Shown piece by piece: positions 1-7,728 of a stretch of 64,000 nucleotides of DNA. How positions within the stretch are numbered: the first letter of the stretch is position 1; the number at the start of each line of letters is the position of its first letter. The stretch is from CBDIHP01 sp965279195 (lineage in GTDB: Bacteria; Planctomycetota; Planctomycetia; Isosphaerales; Isosphaeraceae), in NCBI GenBank assembly GCA_965279195.1, contig CBDIHP010000043.1, positions 248,001 to 312,000 on the forward strand. The letters run 5' to 3'. Below the pieces are notes generated by a model. The model worked only from the letters and a program-made list of their open reading frames with translations. It searched no databases and was not told the origin of the DNA. The position numbers and the translations under genes are program-made.

Positions 1-322
1 TTTCCAGCTTCGCGCGGGGGGCGATCACCGAATCGTCGGGGATCCGCCTCCAGGCGGCGATGGCGGCGTCGGCGTCGCCGAGCGAGGCCTCGCAGACGCC
101 GAGCGGATACTCGACCTCGTCCACGCCCGGCGCCGCGGAGGCCAGCGGGCGGAGTCGGTCTCGGGCGGCCTCGAACTGCCTGGCGGCCACCTCGCGCTCG
201 GCTCGATCGAGTTCGCTCGCATATCGCCATGCGGCGATCCCTCGATGCGTCGCCCAGCCGGAGGCGGCGAGGACCGGGAGGGCGAGGAAAAGTCCTCGAC
301 AGACGTTGCGAGCCTGCGGCAC
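1..322 (-). CDS. TPR-like secreted or anchored protein, C-terminus beyond window
   Basis: Reading leftward from a GTG at 322, codons stay open to the window edge (about 107 residues), so the C-terminal part is missing. A Shine-Dalgarno-like GGGAGG lies at 330-335, 7 nt before the GTG. The N-terminus has a short basic start and a hydrophobic stretch (LFLALPVLAASGW) that looks like a signal peptide or anchor. It is followed by a charged, Ala/Arg/Leu-rich helical region (for example YASELDRAEREVAARQFEAARDR in two adjacent helices) that reads like tetratricopeptide helices. Codon use matches the neighbours. The function is unknown; the TPR reading is an inference from helix periodicity and composition. 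Confidence 0.55.
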   Translation of the reverse strand, partial: MPQARNVCRGLFLALPVLAASGWATHRGIAAWRYASELDRAEREVAARQFEAARDRLRPLASAAPGVDEVEYPLGVCEASLGDADAAIAAWRRIPDDSVIAPRAKLE

Positions 323-366
323 GGGATGGCCTCCCGGCGTGCCCCGATCGTACGGGGCCGCAATGC

Positions 367-400
367 GAAAAGCCCCGCCGCGTCCCAGGGCGCGGCGGGG
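367..400 (-). terminator. Rho-independent terminator after the DUF1559 gene
   Basis: There is a perfect 10-bp stem, CCCCGCCGCG at 373-382 and CGCGGCGGGG at 391-400, with an 8-nt loop. On the minus strand it is followed by a short T-run (CTTTTC). It sits 40 nt past the DUF1559 stop codon and before the next leftward gene. Confidence 0.8.
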
Positions 401-439
401 TTGGATCCCATCAGGGTATCCCGCGGACATCGGTTGACG

Positions 440-1531
440 TCAGTAGCTGTCGGCGCTGATGATCTCGCCGTTGGCCTTGGTGCCGAGGGCCCACCAGGTG
501 TTCATCGAAAGCGTGCTCTTGATGAACCGGACGCTGCCGTCGCCCATGAGGACGTTGGCACCGCCGGGGTGGTTGCTGTTGGCGTTGGTGATATGAGCAT
601 GGTCCGTGGAGTAGGTGGGGCAGCCTTCGCAGCCGAAGCGGCACTGGCCCCACTGATACTGGGTCGAGCTGGGCGGGACGATTGTGCTGAACATCGACAT
701 CGCCTCGGAGCCCCAGGCCCAGTACCATCCGCGGTTGACGCTCAGGCCGGCGCCGGGCGCCGCGGTGGCGAACCGGACGTTGCAGGCGTTGAGGTTCGAC
801 ATGATCGTCGCGGGGTCGGTGGTCACGTCATTCTGGCCGGCGAGGCCGTCCTTGTTGACGCCCGTGACGAAGTTCTTCTTGACGTCGTTGCCGGAGCCGA
901 CGAGCCCTTCGGAGAAGGCCACGGTGTTCGAGCTGCCGTCGGTGGCGTCGCGGATGCCGTAGGCGCGGCTGTAGGTGAAGAGGCCGGGCTTGCCGGCGGA
1001 GCCGCCGGCGCACGGGTTCTCCGTCCAGCCGCCGTCGGCCGAGGAGCTCGGGCCGGTGCTGGCGTAGTAGCTGTTCCAGAACAGCCGGCCCGCGCCGCCG
1101 TCGGAGGGGCAGAGGTAGCCGTTGATCTTGGTGTTCGTCGCCGACGAGTTGAAGTTGAACGACGCGCCCGAGATCGGGTCGAACATGAAGTTGATCGCGT
1201 TATAAAGGGGCCCTTGCTCGATATAGTTGAGCAACAGTCCCTGGGCGCTCCAGCCCATCCACGAGATGCAGGTGCGGCCGCCGTCGCCGTTGTTCACGGG
1301 GTTATTCGAGGCGGCGACGCCGGGCGGGAAGGAGTCGTGGGCGGTGTGGTAGTTGTGCAGCGCCAGGCCGATCTGCTTGAGATTGTTCGTGCACTGGGCG
1401 CGGCGGGCGGCCTCGCGGGCCGACTGCACTGCCGGCAAGAGCAGCGCGATGAGCACCGCGATGATCGCGATGACCACGAGGAGTTCGATCAGCGTGAATG
1501 CCCTGAGGCGTAGGACGCGGAGTCGCATCAA
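440..1531 (-). CDS. DUF1559 domain protein with prepilin-type N-terminus
   Basis: The 363-residue product starts with a short basic leader and a type IV prepilin-like segment (AFTLIELLVVIAIIAV): Phe at residue 12 and Glu at 16 sit at the expected +1 and +5 positions after peptidase cleavage. The conserved block RREAARRAQCTNNLKQIGLA-like follows at about 40-58, and the C-terminus has the GGANVLMGDGSVRFI motif typical of DUF1559 (SBP_bac_10) proteins. Such proteins are massively paralogous in planctomycetes and are thought to be exported pseudopilins; the ligand is unknown. It lies 114 nt downstream of a small lipoprotein gene on the same strand, probably one transcript, and ends at a strong hairpin terminator. 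Confidence 0.93.
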   Translation of the reverse strand: MMRLRVLRLRAFTLIELLVVIAIIAVLIALLLPAVQSAREAARRAQCTNNLKQIGLALHNYHTAHDSFPPGVAASNNPVNNGDGGRTCISWMGWSAQGLLLNYIEQGPLYNAINFMFDPISGASFNFNSSATNTKINGYLCPSDGGAGRLFWNSYYASTGPSSSADGGWTENPCAGGSAGKPGLFTYSRAYGIRDATDGSSNTVAFSEGLVGSGNDVKKNFVTGVNKDGLAGQNDVTTDPATIMSNLNACNVRFATAAPGAGLSVNRGWYWAWGSEAMSMFSTIVPPSSTQYQWGQCRFGCEGCPTYSTDHAHITNANSNHPGGANVLMGDGSVRFIKSTLSMNTWWALGTKANGEIISADSY

Positions 1532-1645
1532 TTGATCTCCCTGGGATATTGCGAGAGCGAGGGGACAACCTGGATGACGCCTGCGATCGGACGAACGACG
1601 ATGCCCCGGGAGGAGAGATCCGGGGAGACGAGGCGGAATTGCCGG

Positions 1646-1852
1646 TTACTTCTTCGCGGAACCTCCCTTTTTGCTGTTGTTCTTCAGGAAATAATCCATC
1701 GAGCCCTTGCCCTTCGCGGCCGGGGCATCCTCGGCCTTGAAGTCCTTGGGCGCGTCGGTGTCACCGCAGCCGGAGATCACCGCGGTGCCCATGAGCAGGG
1801 CGGGCGCGAGGAGGAGGGCAAATGAAGTCCTGACGAGACCAGCGCGCAGCAT
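1646..1852 (-). CDS. Small lipoprotein encoded upstream of the DUF1559 gene
   Basis: A 68-residue product with an N-terminal Arg, a hydrophobic core and a lipobox-like VISGC near residue 29, followed by a hydrophilic Lys-rich tail that ends in GGSAKK. Small lipoproteins of this kind are usual companions of DUF1559 genes in planctomycetes. It precedes the DUF1559 gene on the same strand. The lipoprotein assignment rests on the visible lipobox; the role is unknown. Confidence 0.8.
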   Translation of the reverse strand: MLRAGLVRTSFALLLAPALLMGTAVISGCGDTDAPKDFKAEDAPAAKGKGSMDYFLKNNSKKGGSAKK

Positions 1853-2241
1853 CAGCGTCCTCCCGGTGACGGAGCGGAGATGGGGAAGGGGATGTTGGGG
1901 AGATGCCCTGGCGACCTGGAGACGCGGCGCAGCCGCGTTCGACCCCTCGCTGGGTCGCCTAACAACGAGACCCGGCCCCGCGATTGGGGTCGAGCGATAT
2001 CTTTAGGACTCTGCGGATCGTATGATGAAAGTCGGCCGGATACAATGGGACAGTCGAATATAAAATCATCCCGCCTTGCTTGAGTGCATCGCGATCTCGG
2101 GCCGATTTCAGGGGCGACGAGATGCGCGGCGACCCGATCGGTCATCGTAACTCTCGGGCGGGAAATGAGATTCGCATGACTGCGGCGAGCCGAACGCGGT
2201 GGGAATCGCCAGTCTAGGCGAGCTAACGATGGGAGGCGAAT
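1853..2241. other. Divergent intergenic region, no gene seen
   Basis: This 389-nt spacer separates the leftward lipoprotein gene from the rightward membrane protein gene, so it should hold two promoters. Composition drops in GC around 2000-2090. Apart from a weak minus-strand promoter candidate and the GGGAGG ribosome site at 2230-2235, I see no gene, RNA structure or repeat. Confidence 0.5.
2017..2045 (-). promoter_or_regulatory. Candidate promoter for lipoprotein/DUF1559 unit
   Basis: On the minus strand TTGTAT (2040-2045) and TACGAT (2017-2022) are separated by 17 nt, in the AT-richer part of the divergent spacer. The match to the -35 consensus is only three of six, so this is a weak candidate; it would give a leader of about 160 nt. 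Confidence 0.25.
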
Positions 2242-2964
2242 ATGGGAACAGGTCAGGCGGCATTGGGCACGGGATTGCACTCGGGGCGGAAGGCCTTGCT
2301 CGTCGCGGGGCTCGCGGCGGCGGCCGTCTCCGGGGGCCTGGGGGAGGTCACCGCCGACTGGTTCGCCGCCGGGGGTAACTTCGCGCTCGGCCCGCAACAG
2401 GGGGGCGGGGCCACACTCCAGTCGATCCGCGACGCGGCCGTGCGGAACGCCAGCCTCACCTACGCGGCCCAGGCGGGCATCCTCGGCCTGGCCTTCGGGC
2501 TCGCCGGGGCCGTCGGCAACCGCCGACGCAACCAGGGGGCCATCGGCGCGGCCGTGGGGCTGGTGCTCGGCCTGGTCCTCGGGCTGCTCGTCTCCCATCG
2601 GGCGTATTTGATCTTCCTCAAGTCGGTCGATCCGAATTCCGACGACCTGCTGGTGCCCATCCTGACCCATGGGCTGGTCTGGGGGCTGATCGGCGGCGTC
2701 GCGGGGCTCGCATACGGGCTCGGGAGCGGCGCGGGCGTCGGACGCGCGGCGGCCGGCGGGATCGCGGGGGGCATCCTCGCGGCCGGGGCTTTCCAGGTGC
2801 TCGGCGCGATCGTCTTCGCGAGCGCCCACACGACCCAGCCCCTGGCCGAAGGGACGGCCCCCAGGCTGGCGGCCCAGGTGTTGATGGCCTTGCTGGCGGC
2901 GGCCGCGATCGGCCTCACACGGCCCACGGTCCTGGCCGAGACGGAGCCCAGGCCGATCGCGTGA
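2242..2964 (+). CDS. Hypothetical polytopic membrane protein, Gly/Ala-rich
   Basis: A 240-residue protein starting at an ATG with a good ribosome site (GGGAGG, 2230-2235). About five hydrophobic Gly/Ala-rich segments are visible (near 15-32, 72-90, 100-120, 145-165, 172-195 and a last one around 215-228). A basic loop (GNRRRNQ) sits near residue 90. The alternation of Gly-rich helices resembles small bacterial inner-membrane proteins of unknown function; no catalytic motif is visible. It converges on the AI-2E family gene with only 14 nt between the stop codons. Confidence 0.75.
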   Translation: MGTGQAALGTGLHSGRKALLVAGLAAAAVSGGLGEVTADWFAAGGNFALGPQQGGGATLQSIRDAAVRNASLTYAAQAGILGLAFGLAGAVGNRRRNQGAIGAAVGLVLGLVLGLLVSHRAYLIFLKSVDPNSDDLLVPILTHGLVWGLIGGVAGLAYGLGSGAGVGRAAAGGIAGGILAAGAFQVLGAIVFASAHTTQPLAEGTAPRLAAQVLMALLAAAAIGLTRPTVLAETEPRPIA

Positions 2965-2978
2965 GATCCGGATCCGAC

Positions 2979-4181
2979 TCATCGGCCCCCCCCCTCCCCG
3001 ACCCGGGCGGCCCGGGGGAGGGCCGGCCCGTTCTGGGGCGGATCGTCCGGGGCGTCGGCCTCGGCGATCGCGTCGAGGGCCGGGGTATGGGGTGTGATCT
3101 CCAGCAGGCCGCGTAAAAGGATGAGCATGGGCATGGCCAGCGTGAGGCCGACCGGGCCCCAGAGGTAGCCGAAGAACAGGACGCCCATGATGACCGTGAT
3201 CGGGTCGATGTCGGTCGCCTTGCCGTAGACGAGGGGGGCGACGACGTAGCCCTCGACGGTCTGCAGGCCCATGAACATGCCTACGACCGCCAGTGGTTGC
3301 CACCAGCCATTCCCGGCCGAGATCGCCATCAGGGTCGGCAAGGCCCCGGCGATCACCGGGCCGAAGTAGGGGATGAGTTCGAGGACGGCCGTGAGCACGC
3401 CCCAGAGCAGCGGGTTCGGCACGCCGATCATCCAGCACCCCAGCGCGATGACGACCGCGTAGGCCACCGAGACCAGCCCCAGACAGCCGACGTACTTCAC
3501 GAGCTGGGACTGCGTCCGCTCGAAGCAATCCGACTCCGGCGTCAGCCCCAGGGAACGCCCCGCGCGGGCGAATCGGTCGCCCCACTCGGATCGGCCCTGG
3601 AGCATATAAAAGAGCAAAGCGAGGAAGATCACGACCCCGCCGAGGAATCCCAGGAGGCCGCCGAGGCCGGACACGAGCCAGCCGCCGAGGGACCTCGCGT
3701 AGCGCCTGACGAGCGTCTGCCAGTCGTCGTGGGAGGACGGGGGGGAGCCCTCGTCGCCGGATTGCTCGGCCTGGATCGTGGAGACGAGCTTCTCGCCGCC
3801 GATCGACTTCGAGGCGGACTCGAGGAACTCGCCGATCTTCGTCAGGTGGGTCTCGGAATCCTTGAGGATCACGCCCGACTGGGCCACGACGAGCCCGACG
3901 GCCGCGACGAGGATGCCCAGGATCAGCAGCATGCCGCTCAGGCTGGCCAGGACACGGGGGAACCGCCAGCGGCGTTCGAGGAACTCGGCCAGCGGGGCCA
4001 TCGCCACCGCGAGCACGAGGGCCAGGAAGAACGGGACGAGCAATTGCGCGAGGAAATACATCGCGCCGACCACGAGCAGGCCCGCGATCAGACGCGTGGC
4101 GGATTCGTGCGACGCGCGATCCTGCGTGGCGGGACGGCCGTTCGGACCGGGGAATCGGGCGGAGGTGGCGGTCGGTGGCAC
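2979..4181 (-). CDS. AI-2E family (PF01594) membrane transporter
   Basis: A 400-residue inner-membrane protein. After a hydrophilic N-terminus (about 30 residues) come paired hydrophobic segments (LIAGLLVVGAMYFLAQLLVP and LALVLAVAMAPLAEFLERR), a soluble middle part with a predicted helical region, then a C-terminal bundle with the family signature around GVLTAVLELIPYFGPVIAG and the late VVAPLVYGKATDIDPI block. The family includes putative quorum-signal exporters and Na+/H+ antiporters, so the substrate cannot be stated. The C-terminus carries an extra hydrophilic tail of about 40 residues. It is transcribed leftward, away from the serA terminator. Confidence 0.9.
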   Translation of the reverse strand: MPPTATSARFPGPNGRPATQDRASHESATRLIAGLLVVGAMYFLAQLLVPFFLALVLAVAMAPLAEFLERRWRFPRVLASLSGMLLILGILVAAVGLVVAQSGVILKDSETHLTKIGEFLESASKSIGGEKLVSTIQAEQSGDEGSPPSSHDDWQTLVRRYARSLGGWLVSGLGGLLGFLGGVVIFLALLFYMLQGRSEWGDRFARAGRSLGLTPESDCFERTQSQLVKYVGCLGLVSVAYAVVIALGCWMIGVPNPLLWGVLTAVLELIPYFGPVIAGALPTLMAISAGNGWWQPLAVVGMFMGLQTVEGYVVAPLVYGKATDIDPITVIMGVLFFGYLWGPVGLTLAMPMLILLRGLLEITPHTPALDAIAEADAPDDPPQNGPALPRAARVGEGGGR

Positions 4182-4274
4182 GGTGCGGCTCCCGGTTCGT
4201 CGAGCCCGCCCGCCGATCCATCACGGCAGGACCACTCGCAACGAACCGGGCTGTTCAAATCCCGTGCCGAACCG

Positions 4275-4426
4275 CTTTGGAGGGCGGAGGCGACGCATCC
4301 GCTTCTGTGTGAGGTGGGTTTGCAGACATGAGAAAACCCACGGATGCGGGGGCGTCCGTGGGTTCTCGATTGTCGGCGAATTCATCCGGCCTCTGGAAAG
4401 CGGAAGCCCTGCTTCCGCGCTCCGAG
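4275..4426. repeat. Family A palindromic intergenic element, degenerate copy
   Basis: The right arm (4393-4426) contains GGAAAGCGGAAGC and GCTTCCGCGCTCC; the left arm (4275-4306) begins CTTTGGAGGGCGGAGG. The arms are inverted copies of the arm seen at 21359-21493. The element fills the spacer between serA and the AI-2E gene and encloses the serA terminator. Confidence 0.6.
4330..4367 (-). terminator. Rho-independent terminator after serA
   Basis: AACCCACGGA (4335-4344) pairs with TCCGTGGGTT (4355-4364) around a 10-nt loop, extended by GAG/CTC. On the minus strand a TTTTC tract follows the stem. It lies about 60 nt beyond the serA stop. Confidence 0.75.
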
Positions 4427-4427
4427 G

Positions 4428-6056
4428 TCAGGAGAGCCAGGGCAGGGGGGCGCCGGCTTCGGGGAGGTGGATCAGGCTGATGCTGATCATATCGGGGTGC
4501 CGCTTGACCTCTTCGAGGGCCTCTGCGGGCGGGGTGGAGTCGAGATTGACGACGCCGATGGCCTCGCCGCCGGGCTTGTTCTGGTTGCGGCCGACGTTCA
4601 TCTGGGCGATGTTCACCCCGTACTTGCCGAACGTCGTCCCGAGGAAACCGATCAACCCGGGGACATCTCGGTGGGTGAAGATGAACAGGGTGCCGTCGAG
4701 GTGGGCGTCGAGCCGGTAGGGACCGAGCCGGACGAGCCGGAGGAATTCCTTCCCGAACAGCGTGCCCGAGGCGACGTAGGTCTTGCTGTCGGTCTCGACC
4801 TCGGCCTGGATCATGGTGCCGAAGTCGCCCGGGTCGCTGTTGGACTCGGAGACGATGGCGATGCCGCGGTCCTTGGCGAGGACCTCGGCGTTGACGAGGT
4901 TGACCGGCTCCTGGAGGGCGGCCTCCATCCAGCCGGCGGCGAAACTCGCGGTGATGAGCCGGGTGTTCTTGTCGGCGACCTCGCCGCGATACCGCAGGCT
5001 CGCCCGCTTCACCACGCCGCGGTCCATCTGGGCGTGGAGCATGCCGAGGCGTCGGCCGAGGTCGAGGTAGAGCCGGATGTCTTCCAGCTCCGCCCGGTCG
5101 AGGGTCGGCATGTTCACGGCGAACCGGACGCGGCCGGAGCGGAAGAAGTCGATGAGGAGCTGCGCGGCCTCGACGGCCACGGAGACCTGGGCCTCCTCGG
5201 TCGACGCCCCGAGGTGGGGGGTGACGAGGACATTCGGGTGGCCGATGAGCGGGTGGTCGGCGGGCGGCGGCTCGGGGTCGAAGACGTCGATGGCCGCGCC
5301 GGCGACCTTGCCCGCGTTGAGGGCGTCGAGCAGGGCGGCCTCGTCGATCAGCCCGCCCCGGGCGCAGTTGATGAGGCGGACGGTCGGCTTCATGGTCGCG
5401 AGTTCCTTCGCGCCGATGATGTGCCGGGTCTCGGCCGTGAGCGGTGTGTGGACGGTGATGTAGTCGGCCTGCGGCCAGATCTCGTCGAGCGGGAGGCTCT
5501 CGATGCCGAGTTCGAGCGCGCGTTCGGCCGACAGGAAGGGATCATATCCGATCACCTTCATGTCGAAACCCGCCGCGCGCTTGGCGACGGCCAGGCCGAC
5601 GCGGCCGAGGCCGATGACGGCTAGGGTCTTGCCGCCGAGCTGGGTGCCGGTGAACTTGTTGCGGTCCCACCGGCCGGCCTTGAGGCTGTCGTTGGCCTTG
5701 GCGACGTTGCGGGACAGGGCGCACATGAGCGCCATGGTGTGCTCGGCGGTGGAGACGGTGTTGCCGCCGGGCGTGTTCATGACGACGATGCCCTGGCGGG
5801 TGGCCGCGGCGGCGTCGATGTTGTCGACCCCGACGCCCGCGCGGACGATCGCCTTGAGCCGGCCCTGGTCGCGGAGGACCTCCTCGGTGAGCTGGGTGCC
5901 GGAGCGGATCACGATCCCGTCGGCCTCCGCCAGCGCCGCACGCAGGCCGGGGACCTCGAGCTTCGTGTTCACGATCACTTCCAGCCCGGGCTCCGCCCGC
6001 AAGAGTTGCAGGCCCTCCTCGGCCAGCTTGTCCGTCACCAACACGCGATACGCCAC
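4428..6056 (-). CDS. serA: D-3-phosphoglycerate dehydrogenase
   Basis: Oxidises 3-phosphoglycerate to 3-phosphohydroxypyruvate, the first step of serine synthesis, in the cytoplasm. A GTG at 6056 with AGGGAG upstream gives VAYRVLVTDKLAEEG, the usual SerA start, and 542 residues, normal for the long form. Order: substrate and NAD-binding halves with the Rossmann motif GLGRVGLAVAKR near 150, the ARGGLIDE block with the catalytic Arg, the HLGAST motif with the catalytic His, then the intervening ASB-type domain (about 330-450) and a C-terminal ACT domain (HRDVPGLIGFLG) for serine feedback. An in-frame ATG 23 codons upstream (6125) is less likely. It is followed by a terminator; the aminotransferase for the next step lies upstream on the same strand. 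Confidence 0.95.
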   Translation of the reverse strand: MAYRVLVTDKLAEEGLQLLRAEPGLEVIVNTKLEVPGLRAALAEADGIVIRSGTQLTEEVLRDQGRLKAIVRAGVGVDNIDAAAATRQGIVVMNTPGGNTVSTAEHTMALMCALSRNVAKANDSLKAGRWDRNKFTGTQLGGKTLAVIGLGRVGLAVAKRAAGFDMKVIGYDPFLSAERALELGIESLPLDEIWPQADYITVHTPLTAETRHIIGAKELATMKPTVRLINCARGGLIDEAALLDALNAGKVAGAAIDVFDPEPPPADHPLIGHPNVLVTPHLGASTEEAQVSVAVEAAQLLIDFFRSGRVRFAVNMPTLDRAELEDIRLYLDLGRRLGMLHAQMDRGVVKRASLRYRGEVADKNTRLITASFAAGWMEAALQEPVNLVNAEVLAKDRGIAIVSESNSDPGDFGTMIQAEVETDSKTYVASGTLFGKEFLRLVRLGPYRLDAHLDGTLFIFTHRDVPGLIGFLGTTFGKYGVNIAQMNVGRNQNKPGGEAIGVVNLDSTPPAEALEEVKRHPDMISISLIHLPEAGAPLPWLS

Positions 6057-6098
6057 GGTCCCGGGCTCCCTGCTGATGGGGTAGTGAATGGGAAAGAG

Positions 6099-6261
6099 AT
6101 TGAACCACAGGGACGCAGAGGGCACGGAGGAAGAGGAGAAGTTACGGATGGAGACTCGTTGATTTCAAAAAACCGATCGGGCCAGGCTTTTTAAATCCAC
6201 AGGATCTCGTCCATCGATCTCTCGTCTTCCCTCTGCGTTCTCCGTGTCTCTGTGGTTCAAT
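6099..6261. repeat. Family E intergenic element with inverted ends (AACCACAG type)
   Basis: The left end at 6099 reads ATTGAACCACAGGGACGCAG and the right end, reverse complemented from 6261, reads ATTGAACCACAGAGACACGG. The two arms stay similar for about 38 nt and enclose a lower-GC centre. The 163-bp element occupies nearly all of the serA/aminotransferase spacer. Confidence 0.7.
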
Positions 6262-6277
6262 CCGGATTTCTTGGATC

Positions 6278-7432
6278 TCAGGCGCCGACGGTCGAGCGGG
6301 TGCCGATGAGGACGCGCTGGGCGGCGGTGACGGCGACGCCGGGCTCGATGTCCAGGCCGAGGTCGGCGAGGACCATCTCCAGGGCGGCGAGGCCGGAGAT
6401 CACGTCGAGTTCGTCCATGTAGCCCATGTGGCCGACGCGGACGATCTTTCCCTTGAGCTTGTCCTGGCCGCCGACGGTGGTGATCCCGAACCGCGTCTCG
6501 AGCGGGTTGCGGATGTCGGAATCCTTGATGCCGTCGGGCACGCGGAAGGCGGTGAGGCCCTCGGCCGGCCGGGCGCTGAAGAGTTCCAGGCCGAGCGCCT
6601 GGATGCCCGCCTGGCAGGCCTCGCTCATGACCTTGTGACGCTTCCAGACATTCTCAATCCCTTCCTCTTCGATCCGCTTGAGTGCGGCGCGGAGGCCGAG
6701 GATGAGGGTGTGGGCCGGGGTGAACGGAGTGTCGAACTCCTTCATCTTCTTCCGGGCCGACTTGAGGTTGAAGTAGAAGCTCTTGGAGTCGAACGCGTCG
6801 ATCTTGGCCCAGGCCTTGGGGCTGACCGAGATGAACGCCAGGCCCGGCGGGAGCATCAGGGCCTTCTGGGAGCCGACGCAGAGGAGGTCGACGCCCCAGG
6901 CGTCGGCGCGGCATTCCATGGCACCGACGCCGGAGATGCCGTCGACGGCATAGACGGCGTCGGTCTGGGCGACGACCTTGCCGATGGCCTCGACCGGGTG
7001 GCCGGTGCCGGTGGAGGTCTCGCTCAGGGTGCCCATCACGCAGACGGTGTCGGGGTGTTGCTTCAGGGCGTTGGCGACGTGCTCGGGATCGACGGGCTGG
7101 CCCCATTCGGTCTCGAGGTTCACGGCGTTGATGCCGTAGGCCTTGCAGATGCTGCCCCACCGGGCGGCGAAGTAGCCGGCCGAGAGGACGATCGCCTTGC
7201 CCCCGGGCGGGACGGTGTTGACCGCGGCGGCCTCCATCGCGCCGGTGCCGGAGGCGGTCAGGATCATCACGTCGTTTTCGGTCTGGAAGACCGTCTTCAG
7301 GCCGGCGGCGACCTCGGTGATGACGGCCTTCGCCTCGGCGGAGCGGTGGTGGATGACCGGCCGGGCGAGTTCGAGCAGGACGTCCTCGGGGACCGGGGCG
7401 GGCCCCGGCGTCATCAAGCGCGGCTTCCTCAT
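6278..7432 (-). CDS. Class V aminotransferase (alanine-glyoxylate/serine-pyruvate type)
   Basis: A PLP enzyme of 384 residues starting MRKPRLMTPGPAPVPEDV, the characteristic entry of the class V alanine-glyoxylate/phosphoserine aminotransferase group. The Schiff-base lysine is in GSQKALMLPPG (near 193); the upstream aspartate of the cofactor pocket is in YAVDGISGVGAM. It lies upstream of serA on the same strand, so the likely job is the second step of serine synthesis (3-phosphohydroxypyruvate plus glutamate), where broad-specificity class V enzymes replace SerC in several lineages. That role is inferred from context; alanine-glyoxylate transamination is the alternative. Confidence 0.9.
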   Translation of the reverse strand: MRKPRLMTPGPAPVPEDVLLELARPVIHHRSAEAKAVITEVAAGLKTVFQTENDVMILTASGTGAMEAAAVNTVPPGGKAIVLSAGYFAARWGSICKAYGINAVNLETEWGQPVDPEHVANALKQHPDTVCVMGTLSETSTGTGHPVEAIGKVVAQTDAVYAVDGISGVGAMECRADAWGVDLLCVGSQKALMLPPGLAFISVSPKAWAKIDAFDSKSFYFNLKSARKKMKEFDTPFTPAHTLILGLRAALKRIEEEGIENVWKRHKVMSEACQAGIQALGLELFSARPAEGLTAFRVPDGIKDSDIRNPLETRFGITTVGGQDKLKGKIVRVGHMGYMDELDVISGLAALEMVLADLGLDIEPGVAVTAAQRVLIGTRSTVGA

Positions 7433-7728
7433 CGAGCGGGTTCCTCAGCGGTCGTCCGGGCACGACCTGTCGGCGTGTGGATCGCCAGTTGACTCTGTTC
7501 CGATCCAGTCCGGTGGCGGCCGACCCCGGTGCGTGCCTCCCGGCCGGGGTCGCGGGCGAAAGGACTATCTTACCGTCCCGACCCCATTTCGGGGAGTCAT
7601 GTTCGCGGCGCGCGGGCGGGTGGTGGCCGTCCGACCTCCCCAAACCGAATTCTTTCATGTCTCCCGTGCCGTGGACGCAACACAAACCCCGCCAACGCGT
7701 TGCCTTCACCATGGTGCGAGGGCGACGC
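7433..7728. other. Intergenic region with one hairpin
   Basis: This spacer of about 300 nt lies between two leftward genes. It contains a 9-bp perfect hairpin (CGACCCCGG at 7521-7529 with CCGGGGTCG at 7544-7552) without a T-run, which may end the upstream zinc-ribbon gene or structure the aminotransferase leader. No gene is visible. Confidence 0.4.

Noticed and set aside
1852..4224. A minus-strand open frame of 790 codons through the AI-2E gene
   Set aside because: The AI-2E protein lies in another frame on the same strand with clear motifs, and the plus-strand membrane protein at 2242 has its own ribosome site.
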